From the NCBI RefSeq assembly GCF_013426205.1, contig NC_089423.1, positions 3,782,001 through 3,846,000 of the forward strand: 64,000 nucleotides of DNA, written 5' to 3'. The stretch is from Metarhizium brunneum (Eukaryota > Ascomycota > Sordariomycetes > Hypocreales > Clavicipitaceae). How positions within the stretch are numbered: the stretch's first letter is position 1; the number at the start of each line of letters is the position of its first letter. Below the pieces are notes generated by a model. The model saw nothing but the letters and a program-made list of their open reading frames with translations, was not told the origin of the DNA and ran no database searches. The position numbers and the translations under genes are program-made. Positions 34,396-46,217 of this stretch are shown piece by piece.

Positions 34396-37300
34396 TCATG
34401 ATTCTGCCAATGTTCCACACTTTTGGCAGGATAAGACTGTTTTGCCTTTAGCTAGTCGCTTCACCTGGAAGCTTCGACCTCCGCATTCTCGACACGTTGC
34501 TGTGTCGCTGTCGTCAGTGGAATCTGCGCTGACTTCAGCTACCCCTGAATCTGTCCGCTTCTTGTTGGGTGCGAGGATGTGGGAAACCTCGGCTCCTTCC
34601 TCGATACTCCCCCCAAGTGAGTTGGATTCGCTGAATGTCGGCCTCGACGTTGCGGTCGGGCCCGAGGATCGGCGTCGGCTGACTTCCTCCTCCCCCTTGA
34701 GCCTGCGTTTGTCGTGGACAGCCAGGCTACGGCGGCCAGATGCTCTGTCTCCAACTTTCACGCTGTCGCCGCTCATTTTAGAATTGCTACCGGTGGTGTT
34801 GCCGCTTCCACTTCCAAGAGGGCTTGCATTCAACGAATATCTCAGGCTGGATATGTTAGGTTTCCACTTGCTGAGATTCCAGAAGCCCCCCTCTCCCTTG
34901 TCTTCAGTCTGCTCCGATTCTGAGGCACTAATGAGACTGAAACTAGGCGTGAGTGGTATGCCGCCATTCTTGTCCTTGCGTATTCGCACAGAATCCCCTC
35001 CCGTGTGAATGCTGCTTGTTGGGCTGGTAGGAACATTTGTTTTACTTGCCAGACTAGATGCGTACGGTTGTTTCCTCGCTTCGGACGCAAGGTTGGCAGC
35101 CGAGCTGTTGAGAGGGGTCCGGCTCGCCTTCATTGGGGACAGGGACCTGTCACTCCGACTCGTTGCAAGGCCGATACTATGTCTTCCTTCCACATCCTGA
35201 CGCCAGCTCATGATCCTGTCGGATGCCGGCTGCGTCTGCTGCTGGCTCGCCGACCCAAGATTGAGTGAGCCGCGCCGGGAATGGACTCGGCTGCCAGTGC
35301 TAGTTCGCGTAGTGATACTGCCCGATCGTCCGACACCGCCAGCGATTCGCCCTGAAAATTTTGACCCCGTCTCCCACTGGCTCTGTTGTCGTTTCGTATA
35401 GGCACAGTCCTGTCGAAAGACCTTGATAGTGCCGGTCCTGTCCGTAGTTATAATGATGTTTCCGTCCAAATGTCTTGACCGCTCGAGATATGCAGGGCTT
35501 TCTTCCGGTTTTCGGGCGCTCACCGCACCGTCGGTCTGCTCCCCTTCAGAAATTCTGGTCTGACTCGCGTTTCTTTCTTCAAGACTAAGCAACATGACGG
35601 GTGGCGGGTTGCAGAGGTCAAATATAGGATCTCCAGAGGCACTCAGAAGCTGCCTCGTTTTGATAGGTGCCATCAAAGCAGTTGTGACGACTTCAGGGTG
35701 TGCATCAAAGCACTCGTATGGCTGCTTATCTTTTAAGTCATTGTCAGCACTACTCGCACTCCAGATATAGGCTCGACGGTCTTCGCTGCCGGATATAATG
35801 TATGCCCCATCGTCGCTAAAAGAGGCGTGAATCTGGCTCGACTGGTTTTCCAAGCCACGGAATTTGACCTCCAACATCTTTGTCCGCATGTTGTATATTC
35901 TGACGCGGGAATCATTTGAGCTGATAAGAACCTTGACATCCTCTCCATTGTCAGAAGGCAGAAAAGCCGTCCGAATGCCGGTGATTTTACTGCCCTTGGC
36001 ATTCTTCCCTCTCGATGACCGAACGTGGATTTGGGAGTCAAGTTTCAGGCCCTCCGTTTCATAGAACAAACAGAGCCCGCTTAGGAGGCCACAGATTGCC
36101 ATTTTCCCGTCTGGCGAAAATGCTGCTGCCGTGATAAGTTCGCCCGCATTTGCCGAAAACGCAACTGCCTTGTCCGGGATGCTCCACAAGCGTAATTGAG
36201 CGTCCAAAGAGCCCGCCAAAAAGAATCTGTCATCGGTGGGGTGAAAGGCGATTGATGTCACCAGGTCATTGTGCTTGAACGCGCACAGACATTCCGGTCG
36301 ACTCATATGCCACAATCTCACAGTTTTGTCCATGGATGAGGAGAGCAGAAAATTATTCTTACTCCAACTCAGATCCAGCACTTCTCCAGTGTGACCTTCA
36401 AACTCGCGAGCGGGTTTGGACAGGAAAACCGGCGCGCTAAGCCTCTCGCCGTCACCACGACCGCGGTCCTCCTCCTCCTCCTCGTATGCCCTCCGTTCTT
36501 CCGGGGTAGATATCACAGAGAAGACTCTGACAGTATGGTCTTTTCCGGCCACAGCTAGGTATTGGCCATCTAAACTGAACTCCGTAGCCCAGATGGCGTC
36601 ACCGGCTTTCAAGATTTTCGATCCCACAGCTGTTGCCGGCTCTCGGCTCCGTGGTTCGTCCTCGGATGCTCTCTTCGTCCCCAGGAGCTCCTGTGCAAGA
36701 AATAGGTGATTGAAGTCGCGGGTTTTCTTGTTGTGCGGTTTGACCCGGATATAACGGGGTGGCTCTTTGTGAAGTGGTATGTAACCACCACCGGCCCCAA
36801 CCACAGATGTCAAAGCTCTGGCATTGAAGCCGTCGGTCCGGAGCTCACCCAACTCGGAATCGGAGTCGTTCATGTCATCGTCTTTTTTCCAGGCGCCCCG
36901 GATGGCAAGGCGGCTTAGGAATGATGGTCCCTTCCTTTAATATGAAAAGTTGAGTTAGCATATGGTACCTTTTCGCAAAGTCGATTAGGCATGCGCACTT
37001 TCGGTCTCGATTTGATTCCACAGCAGCACTAAGGGTTTTGCCCTGACTATCAATGCTTTGTCGATGTTGGTTATCTCGGGTAGGACTATCTGCACGAGCA
37101 GAATACAACAATCGCTGAGCAATGGTGGGCTCGGCGTTGCTATTAGCCCGCAAAAATATTTGCTGGTGCCATGAGACGAGTTAAGTCAGTAAGACCGTCT
37201 TGGGATATTCAAAGTCGGACGGCAAATGTCGGGCGAAACTTACTGTGCTCAATGGATCCAGCCCAAAGCTGGCCGAGTTTGTGCTAGATGTGGTCTTAGA

Positions 37301-37666
37301 CAGTGGCTTTTGTTCCTTGTCCCTGGCATTTTGAGACGTATTGGTCCGCGGCAGTCGAGAATTCGAGGGACGATTCAGTGGGGTAGGCGGTGATAGGCCA
37401 TGGTGATTTGTTCCTGTATTATTGATATGTGAGCCCAGAACGAACAAGGTACTCAACTGTGATTCCCCATCACATGGTCCCATTTCGGGGTGTTGGTGCG
37501 GTCTCCTCAACCCGATGTCCGCACAACGGACAATTGCAATTACCGTACCTGAAGGATCGGATAGTCCGGAGGTCCCAGGGGCCGAGTCGGGAACAACCTC
37601 ACCGACTCTGCTCGAGGTGGCCTCCCCATCGCCCGAGATGGCAGGCGAGGATAGGTGAGCCGCCAT
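34396..37666 (-). CDS. WD40 protein of the WDR44/Dgr2 (YMR102C) type with C-terminal zinc ribbon
   Basis: Exons 37549-37666, 37244-37413, 36999-37162 and 34396-36934 (996 aa); introns are 135, 81 and 64 nt. The last intron uses donor GTGCGC and joins NRDRK to KGPSFLSRL. The N-terminal third is Ser/Pro-rich and disordered. NDSDSELGELRTDG and GAGGGYIPLHKEPPRYIRV mark the start of the conserved core. WD repeats follow, including EFEGHTGEVLDLSWSKNNFLLSSSMDKTVRLWH and TSIAFHPTDDRFFLAGSLDAQLRLW. A long Ser/Arg-rich stretch leads to a terminal zinc ribbon (CRECGG...CQKCGT). The human relative WDR44 binds Rab11 on endosomes; yeast YMR102C and DGR2 are linked to drug and 2-deoxyglucose responses. Function in this fungus is inferred only from family. 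Confidence 0.9.
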
Positions 37667-40537
37667 TGTCCATGCTGCAAAAAGGGTTTTGTGAAAAAGG
37701 GCCAGAAGCTAGTTCAAGAGCTTCTGTCCTGGATTAAGGTCCCGGTGCTCCGTAAAAGAAAAAGCGGCCGGTCGCGTCGACGGCCTGGTCGTCGGAGTTG
37801 ACAGCCTAAACGCTAGGCTAAGTTGTGGCTGGGAATCACGTTCGTCGCAAATCGTCAAGTTCCGCGAGGCGTGGGTATGCGGGATTCTAGGGAGAAGCCT
37901 AAATACTCCAGACTAGTGGCAGTCCTCAAAATCCGCCCCGACCCATCCGATGGCAGTCGATGTCGAACAAAATGAACTTGGGGGAGGTTGTCAAGGGGAA
38001 ATGGCTCGCGTTAGTCTGTAGGGCTGGCGGTAAGATGGGAGCTCAAGGACGGGAAGCCGTAGCTATTTTAGCTTTTTGCCCGTCACGAGGACCGCCAATC
38101 CGCACCCACAAAACACGGCCCAAGATGACCAAGTTACGAACGAAATACGCCAGTAAGCAATAGCCAATGTCTGCGTGCCTGCGGCATTGACGGTCTGCTC
38201 AGCAACTAACGATTGCTTTCCTTGTTTAGCTACGGGCGGCCCACGAACCTGGTGTGGCGGACGCATAACCTTGAAGAGCACCGAAAACCGCTGATCCGGG
38301 GGCGACCATCTGCCACACGCGGCACGGTACTCCGCAGATCGTGTGATATCATGGAAGACTGCATCCTCCGTGCACTACGGAGTACAGCACCCCCCTTGCC
38401 TCCCTGTCCCAGCGTTGCACCTTGCAACGTACAGCGACCAGGGCGTCGAAGCCGGAGTCGAAGCCCTCTTGGCCCTGCACCAGCCCGGACTGTGCTGACG
38501 CCGACCCGAGATATCGTGGCAGATGATGCAAATGAGCCTACAGCCAACCCGCCATTGGTGGCTCGGGACGGTCATCAACGATGGCTGGTGGCTGCCATTG
38601 GTGTTACTGATGCTGCCTTGGCTTACCATACACCACCCTTACCATCCGCCATCTTGTTCATGATACACACGCGACGCGCCAATCCGGCACTTTAGCCTTC
38701 AGCCTCCAGCCCAAAGCCCGGGACGACGACTCCTTTTGGCCACATCTAGCGGGGCTAAAGCGAGAGAACCAAGCTCGATTGTATTGACACACTGGCGTTT
38801 CCCCCTTCGCCGTGGGTCGCCTCGCGCGTACTCGCATTCTTGCTTGGTCCGTCTTGGCTCGCGGGATTTTGAAGAATGCACGCCTCACTTCTGACAGCGG
38901 CCGAAAAGGAACGGTATATTATTACAGTGGCATGCGACAACATCCTTACTGGCCTCCAATGCCATCGCTGGGTCTTTCCATGTGGGCCTGGGGAACTGCG
39001 ATTCGGCTGATCGTGCATCCTTTACAATTTCGTTCCAGAACCGGGCTGGCATCAAGAAATTACGCACGAGGGTCGCCGCCTCGCTTCTTTGAATGGCGGC
39101 GAGTTCAGAGTAGGATGCATCAGATTTCATTCTCAGCAAATATACCATGCACTTCATGACGCTTGCAGATTTATTAATCTCCGCGAAGCCTTACCAACCA
39201 CTCCAGAAATTGCAGCAACCGGACGACAAACTGCCTAGCTATGATGGAATATACATACTAGGGACATCGTTTGTTGCCAATCGGTACGGAGTACAAGAAC
39301 AAAGAAAGCTAGGAGAAAGTTACGCGCTATTAATGACGGCTTCCTTCCAAGGATTCCATGACTTAATCCTCTGCCGGACAATTTCTAGATTTGGATGGTC
39401 ACGGCATGATCAGCAGGTTTTGTTCACTTTTACGGAGAACTAGCACCTCAATCCTCCACCAAGGAACGGCAACAGTCAGGAAGTGATGCCTTCGAAGCAC
39501 GTAGACCCTGGGCGCCACCCGTCATTTAGTGGAGTGTCCTCAGCGCAAGGGTCAAGCGGCGATTTGGCGGACATCGGGATTGAGGCTGAAGTCCGTCCTC
39601 CGGGGAGTCGAAAAAATTGCTAATTATGAGTTTATTGGTTGGGGTCTGTGGCCTCGGTCCACCAGGCGAGCATGACTTGCGGCCAGATGTCTGTCTCCCA
39701 CGTGGGACTGCGACAAAATGCTCACGATTGCAAAGCGAAAGGAACATCCTGTCTCGGTGAAATAGGGCTCAATAATCAACTCGTCAGGAAGGATTCTGCA
39801 GTGGCCTAGCAGCTTGGTACAGTGTAACATTATGACTGCTCATCCAGCCAACCTTCTTGAGCATCGGCACACACGTCATAGAGAATATGGGGGCCAAAGG
39901 AACCGGCGTGTAAAACCTGAAACCTGTCCAGCATTACGCGTATCCGACTCGAGCAAGCAACTACGGGGACACCATACCATGCCAGGCCCTACTTTGCTCG
40001 CAGGGCCAAGTCGGGTGCGGCTGCACTTTACAATTTGAACAAAATCTTCAAGGTTTGATTATTGCTACCAAGTTGAGGCTCCAGGTCCAGTCCAGATCTG
40101 CGTCAGGCCGCCCCAATCGGAGAAACTCGTGCCGGAATGCGACATCCTCGAAACTTATTCGGCAGATATATACTTGATTGAGATTTAGCTGTTGCATATG
40201 AGGAAAAGCACGGGTGAGCAGCTACAGCAGCGCTACTACAAGGCAATTGTTGGATTCTTGAATGGGCTGACAGACAAAGCTTCCGGTTGAGAGCCCATCA
40301 GGCTCTGGTGGGTGACCTTGGCTCTCACAGTGACTTTGCAGCCACAAGTGTGGTCAGGCTCCCGCCACAGCGCCACCCCCACTACAAACTTCAGAAACTG
40401 CCGTCACCGCAAACTACGGTTCCACCTTGGGTACAAAATATAGGTGACATTGGGAGCAACTCAGCAAACACCAAGCTTCTCTCGTTGCAAGATTCCCTTC
40501 GCCTATATACCCTATATTTCATAGTTTGTCAATAAGA
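37667..40537. other. Divergent 2.9 kb intergenic region
   Basis: No supportable gene. Short overlapping frames near 38213-38700 and 38812-39159 show no motif. It contains one full GTACGGAGTAC (39284-39294) and imperfect copies near 38327 and 38375. The region may hold the DOM34 and WD40 promoters plus decayed sequence. Confidence 0.45.
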
Positions 40538-41835
40538 ATGAAGTTGATTAACAAAAGAGTCCTCAAGGATGTGGAGGAAGACCAGGTTTCTCTGCTGCCA
40601 GAGGACCCTGAGGACATGGTATGTTCTGATCCCCAGTTGTGTCCTCAACACCATCGTGAGCCTGGAATCTAACATGCTGAGAATAGTGGCATGCCTACAA
40701 CCTCATTATCCCTGGCGATCTAGTACACGCCCATGCGCTACGGAAAGTTGTTACAGTCAACTCCGGCACTGGCGCAGCAGCCGCCGAACGAGTCCACACA
40801 GACCTGACGATCAAGGTCAAGTCGACCTTCTTCGATCCTGTCATATCTTCCCTGCGAGTCTCTGGCGTCGTCGCATCAGAAAACGACCATGTTCCCATGG
40901 GATCACATCACACACTCGATATCGAAGTAAACCGATCCTTTACCGTCATCAAGCCCGATGGTTGGGATTCCGTTTCCAAAGCCACCCTGTCACAAGCGCT
41001 TTCCGATGACAAGAACGGAGCTATGGCAGCGGTAGTCATGCAAGAAGGGCTAGCAAATATCTGCCTCATAACTCAGTTCCGTACCGTTGTCAAGACTCGC
41101 GTAGAGAGTGTTGTCCCCAAGAAGCGCGATACTGCTGCGGATCAGGATGCCGGCCTCAAACGATTCTTCGAGAAGACTCTGTCCTCACTCCTCCGAGCCG
41201 TCGACTTTTCGGACTCACGGCCACTCCTACTAGCAAGTCCTGGCTTCGTGGCCCAGGATTTCAAAGAATTCATTGCAAAGAGAGGTCGAGACAAGTCGGA
41301 CAAGGTGCTCACCGCCGTTTCCAAGCAAGCTACGGTTATTCACGCCAACTCTGGGCACGTTTACAGTCTGAATGAAGTCCTCAAGAGCCCCGAAGTAATA
41401 GCAAAAATGAAGGACATGAGCTACATCAAGGAGGCACAATATATGGACAATTTCTTTGATCTATTGAAAATGGACGACGGACGAGCATGGTACGGCACAA
41501 AAGCGGTAGAAAAGGCAGTTGCCGACGGGGCAGTTGGTCCTGGCGGCGGCGTTCTGCTCGTTAACAACTCACTATTTCGAAGCCAGGAGTTGGCAACACG
41601 CAAAAAGTACGTGGCGTTGGTTGACAAGGTGAAGAATGATGGAGGGGAAGCACGGATATTAAGCAGCGACCACGAGAGCGGGCAGAGGCTGAAAATGATG
41701 GGCGATATTGCGGCTACCTTGAATTATCCCATGATGGATTTGGATGATGACGGGGAGGACGAGGAGGAGCCCCAGGCAGTTGTGCCCGAACGAAACCATG
41801 AGGATGACTACGGCATGCTAGACAGCGTTATATAG
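40538..41835 (+). CDS. DOM34: Dom34/Pelota ribosome-rescue factor
   Basis: Exons 40538-40618 and 40687-41835 (409 aa), with a 68-nt intron. The N-terminal Sm-like domain begins MKLINKRVLKDVEEDQVSLLPEDPEDMWHAYNLI after splicing, a near-universal Pelota signature. The central and C-terminal eRF1-like domains follow (AAVVMQEGLANICLIT; RAWYGTKAVEKA; GGVLLVNNSLFRS; ILSSDHESGQRLKMMGDIAA). The tail is acidic (DDDGEDEEEP). As in the family, the central domain has no GGQ motif, so it does not hydrolyse peptidyl-tRNA. With Hbs1 it splits stalled ribosomes in no-go and non-stop mRNA decay in the cytoplasm. Identity is clear across the full length. Confidence 0.96.
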
Positions 41836-42044
41836 ATTGGTAACGAGAAATGAAGTAAAATGGTTAAACCCATGCGGCAAATAGTCCATCCCATCTATTG
41901 GCGACATTCAATGAGCTTTGCTGTGTGCCCCACCTTCACCGTGTCCGTGGACATAACGGCATTAATCGGCTCTCGTTGTCACTTGGATCCGTCAACCAAA
42001 ATCGTTCTTTGTTCTCGCTCAAGGGTGCCCAATCTCGCGAGAAT

Positions 42045-42054
42045 TATATAAAAG
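42045..42054 (+). promoter_or_regulatory. Candidate TATA box of the aldo/keto reductase
   Basis: TATATAAAAG, about 72-80 nt upstream of the start codon, in a suitable position for a regulated fungal promoter. Confidence 0.5.
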
Positions 42055-42125
42055 CCGTCAACAACTCTCACTCAGTCCCAGCTCCTCCCAAACGTCGTGG
42101 CTCACTCGGCCCCATCCCACGCATC

Positions 42126-43196
42126 ATGGCGTCCAAATTGACCCTCGACTCGACCGTCAAGCTCAACTCAGGCTACACTCTCCCCGTGCTCGGCTTTGGT
42201 GTACGTTTTCACATCTTCATGCCCGTAGACGCTCATTGCTAACCGTCCCCCGCAAGGTCTATCAAACGTACGAAGTATGAGATTCAAGTCTTGATGTTGC
42301 GTGTCTTGCTGACACACGACACGCAGGCCAAAGGAGATTGCTACCGATGTGTGCGCTCAAGCTCTCCGCCTTGGATACCGCCACGTGAGTCCAGCCAAAG
42401 CATCTGACAACGACGCAATTTCCATACATTTTCTAAACCGCGACGGGGGGGAAAGATTGACTCCGCGTCCGCCTACCGCAACCAAGGGCCCTCTGCAAAG
42501 GCAATCGCCGCCTCAGGCATCCCGCGGTCCGAGGTCTTCTTCACGACCAAGGTGCCCATGAGCGGCAAGCCCCTGTCCTACGACAACACGCACGCGCTGG
42601 TCGACACTGCCCTCCGGGACACGGGCCTGGACTACCTGGACCTCGTGCTCATCCACTCCCCCTACGGTGGCACCGAGAACCGCCTCGGGGCCTGGAAAGC
42701 CCTCGTCGAGCTCGTCGAGGCCGGCAAGATCCGGTCCATCGGCGTGTCCAACTACGGCGTCCACCACCTCGACGAGCTGGAGGCCTACATCAAGAAGCTC
42801 GAGCAGGAGCGCGGCGGGCCGGGCAAGGGCGGCGTCATCTCCGTCGGGCAGTGGGAGGTACACCCGTGGCTGACGCGCTCCGACATCGTGGCCTGGTGCG
42901 AGGAGAGGAGCATCGCGGTGCAGGCCTACTGCCCCATTGTGCGCGGGGAGCGCTGGGGGGAGCCCGGGGTGAAGGCGCTGGCGGACAAGTACGGCAAGAC
43001 CGAGGCTCAGGTTCTGCTGCGCTGGAGCCTGCAGAGGGGCCATGTGCCGCTGGTCAAGAGCGTGACGCCGTCCCGCATCGCGGAGAATGCGGCCGTTTTC
43101 GATTTCGAGCTGACCGACGACGAGGTGGAGGGCCTGGCTACCCGGGACTATAGCCCTTGTGCTTGGGACCCGACGGTTGAGCCTATTGACAAGTAG
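42126..43196 (+). CDS. Aldo/keto reductase with an 11-nt microexon
   Basis: Exons 42126-42200, 42257-42267, 42327-42384 and 42456-43196 (294 aa); introns are 56, 59 and 71 nt. Splicing through the 11-nt second exon joins LPVLGFG to VYQTPKEIA, the classic family start. The catalytic tetrad is visible: Asp and Tyr in YRHIDSASAYRN, Lys in FFTTKVP, His in LIHSPYGG. NADPH-site elements are present near the end (SVTPSRIAENAAVFDFELTDDE). The enzyme reduces aldehydes or ketones with NADPH; the substrate is unknown. It lies 290 bp after DOM34 and 650 bp before an adenylate-forming ligase on the same strand. The first intron has a CTAAC branch site and the second a CTGAC, supporting the microexon. Confidence 0.9.
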
Positions 43197-43847
43197 ACTG
43201 CTGGAGTTTGGGAAATATGTTTCCCATAAACAAGGGCGGAGGCGTAGTTTCACATATTGATCTCAGTAGACCATGTTTATGAACTAGCTTCTATTCATGA
43301 CATCCAATAGAGCCGGTGTGTATTTGGTCAAGGTAGCATGTCAATGTACAACACCCGCCATCAGTAAGTTACCCGTTTAGCCAAATTACAGCTTGACCGA
43401 ATCTTGGTGCGGCGGGCGATCTTGCATATGCACTGATACTGTAGCTCCCTGTGCCACTATTCGTCCCATATGTCCAAACATAAGTAGGGTGCATAGGTCA
43501 AAGTTGATAAATCTCCTAATAGCGGCCTTTCCCTGTAATTCATGAGTAGTGGATGAGCGTTGTTGCGTTGGTGCATTTTGCTTTACCAGGTCCCGAACAA
43601 GTAGCCTATTGAACTGTGTTTCTATTCGTTCTTGTTCATAACTCTAGGAGCCCATTTGAACATGCTTCAATAAGCCCCTCATGGCGGTTGCATTTTTCTT
43701 ATGCATAGGCACCCTGGGCCGCCTCAGGGAATCCGCATCAGGCGACTTGCTGTTACACATGCTTCGTATGTTCTCCTCCCATTTTTACTGCCCACACATC
43801 TGCGAGGTTTTACCCTTTTCCAAGGACCGGCTTTCACATCTGTCAAA
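43197..43847. other. Intergenic, no gene seen
   Basis: Contains the 3' flank of the reductase and the promoter of the ligase. No motif-bearing frame. Confidence 0.45.
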
Positions 43848-45557
43848 ATGGACTACATCACGCGTATGCTCTCTAATCCACTGCAGAATGTTCACTGCCT
43901 GGTAACACCCCCACGCGACGAAGCCGATAAAATACAAGCTGACATCTATCAAGATTATGGTCGACGCCGATCGCCCGGGTCGAACCCTCTCATGGCAGGA
44001 GTACTCGGTTACCGTCAAACGTGTAGCCGTAGGGCTGCGTGAAGCGGGTGTAGCCGACCGAGATGGAGTAGGGCTTCTTAGTCCCAACGACATATACTTC
44101 CACGTCTTCGGTGACGGCGCCATTGCCGCAGGAGCAGTGTTTGTTCCTATTCCCGGGTTTGTTAAAGAAGCAGATCTGGCAAATTGCATTACTTCAGGAG
44201 ATGTGAAGTGGTTGTTTGCCTCGCCCGAGCTCATAGAGCTGGCACTGGCGACTGCAGAAACGTTGGCCATGGACACATCCCGAATATTGGTTTTCGATCC
44301 ACCCGGGCTTGATCCGTACAACGGCCCTAAACTAAGTTTTAGCAGACTGATGGAAGCCGACGAGACCGTCTGGCGCAACCCGTACAACGGCCAGGATCCA
44401 AGGACCTTGACAGCTATTCGACTGTTTACCAGCGGAACAACGGGCAAGAATAAGGCGGCCGAAATATCTCATGCCACTCAGGTTGCGCGGCTGGATTCAG
44501 ATCATGCGGTGTTGCCACTCGGGTCGAAAGTCCTTCAGATAACTGGCATTTACCACCTCTCGGGACAAACAGTCTGTAACCGTGCTTGTGCAGGCATGTT
44601 GACGGCGTACGTTTCCAGGGTCGACAACGATCCGGCTACTATCCTTGATAAGATCCAAGTTTATGGAATTGACGCAGTCCTATTTCCAACTGTATTGATT
44701 AAGAAGTTGACGGCTGCACTACTTGATGGGGTTCGGCCTCGGGACACTCTCCAGTCACTTCGCTACGTCACGTTCGGCGGATCATTCTGTGGGACACCAG
44801 TGCTTGAAGCCCTCAAAGATCTGTTGCCAAGGGAAGCACACTTGCGGCCTGTCTATGGCTCGACAGAAAGTTGGTTCGCTAGTATCGCGCAGGATTGGAC
44901 ACCCGGATATGTCGGTTCGCCTATGGAGGATGTCCAAGTGAAGTAGGTTCGTTCCCCTCATTATACACAAGGGCTGAAGCTGAAGCGGTTGTTGGTAGGG
45001 TCATCGACCCCGAGACGTTGGAGCCTCTCGTCCCCGGGATCGAAGGTGAAATCTGCTTGCGCAGCGCATATGTCTTCGATGGGTACTGCAAGAACCCAGA
45101 AGCTTCGAAGTCTGCTTTTCTGCCCGGTGAAAGCTGGTTCAGAACTGGGGATAAGGGAAGTTTGGACGTGAGAAACGGTCAAATTGCCTTGACTGGACGT
45201 TACAAAGAGATCTTCAAGGTGAATTCTGTACAGGTTTCGCCCAGCGAGGTCGCCGAGCAGCTGATGCTGCACCCTGGAATTGAGGACGCTGTGGTTTGCT
45301 CAACGCCTGCCCGAAATGATGATGACGCCGTGGAGTGTATGGCATATGTTGTTCGCAGAAAGGACTTGACGGCGCAGGAGGTGGTTGATTATATTGCGAC
45401 GAAATTGAACCGACATAAAAGCCCAACGGGTGCTGTCGTGTTTTGCGAGCACATCACCCGGGGCGCGGCGGGAAAGCCGGTAAGGGACCATTTGGTGGCA
45501 CAGACTCCGCTTCCCGGATCGGCGAGGTATTTGAGCCTTTCTGCAAGTCATAATTAA
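43848..45557 (+). CDS. Adenylate-forming acyl/aryl-CoA ligase (AMP-binding)
   Basis: Exons 43848-43901, 43954-44942 and 44999-45557 (533 aa); introns are 52 and 56 nt. The ANL core motifs are all present: RTLSWQEY at the start, the P-loop TSGTTGKNK (about 177-185), YGSTES (about 319-324), FRTGDKGSL, the hinge LTGRYKEIFKVNSVQVSPSEV, and the C-terminal catalytic Lys in RGAAGKPVRD. Splicing at 44942/44999 joins DVQVK to VIDPETLEPL and restores the frame. The family activates carboxylic acids as acyl-AMP and passes them to CoA; the nearest look is 4-coumarate-CoA ligase-like. The N-terminus is short by about 20-30 residues relative to typical members, so an extra upstream exon may be missing. No terminal peroxisomal SKL is seen. 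Confidence 0.87.
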
Positions 45558-46217
45558 CATGGTGAAGACTATGGTGATGCTGGTGTGGTGTGGCGATGCT
45601 CCGGGAGGGAGCTCCTGTTGGGAGTTGGCGCCCAACCCTACTGGGTCTTTTCTCCTGGCAAGACTCTACACCAGCATATTACCACTTGCAGAATAGCTTC
45701 CATAGAAGAGTGGTAATTGATGCCAGTGGCGGTGATTTTGGTGCATGGTCAATTGCTGGTCAATGATTGTGTGTATTTGCGGTGATAGTCCATGGACCAG
45801 CCAACGACAGGTGACGACAGGGCCTGGGCCCTGGGCATAATTTAAAATTAAAAAGCAAAACTGCGCTCAATGAGGCATGCAATTACGTAGTAGTCTGTTC
45901 GAGCTTTGCTCCGCAGAGAGATGATGCACGACGGCGACTTGTTGCCCTTTGTTCTGGCCGTGTGTGCATACTTGTGCGACGTTGAAGCTGAGTTGCTTGA
46001 CATTAAAGTGGCAGAGAGCCCCGGCTTTAATTGACAAGATGCATGTGCCACTATTGATCGCTCTTGGCGTGGTGGCCCCACTCAGTGCTGCTTGTTCGCC
46101 TGTACAGGCGCGCCGCCGCTGGACCGAGTCTCAAACTTCACGAGCTTCGACATTCACGCACGACACGCCATCAATGGAACATCGACGCGTCTTACGTCGC
46201 CAGCCACTACCTGCGCC
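45558..46217. other. Intergenic, no gene seen
   Basis: 3' flank of the ligase and promoter of the coiled-coil gene. A TTTAAAATTAAAAAG stretch lies near 45840. Confidence 0.4.

Noticed and set aside
36935..36968. 34-nt intron in the WD40 gene using donor GTACCA
   Set aside because: Too short. The donor GTGCGC at 36998 gives a 64-nt intron and a junction (NRDRK/KGPSFLSRL) closer to the family.
40569..41009. 146-codon plus-strand frame over the start of DOM34
   Set aside because: It is a shadow frame; DOM34 reads through the same region with full family conservation after splicing.
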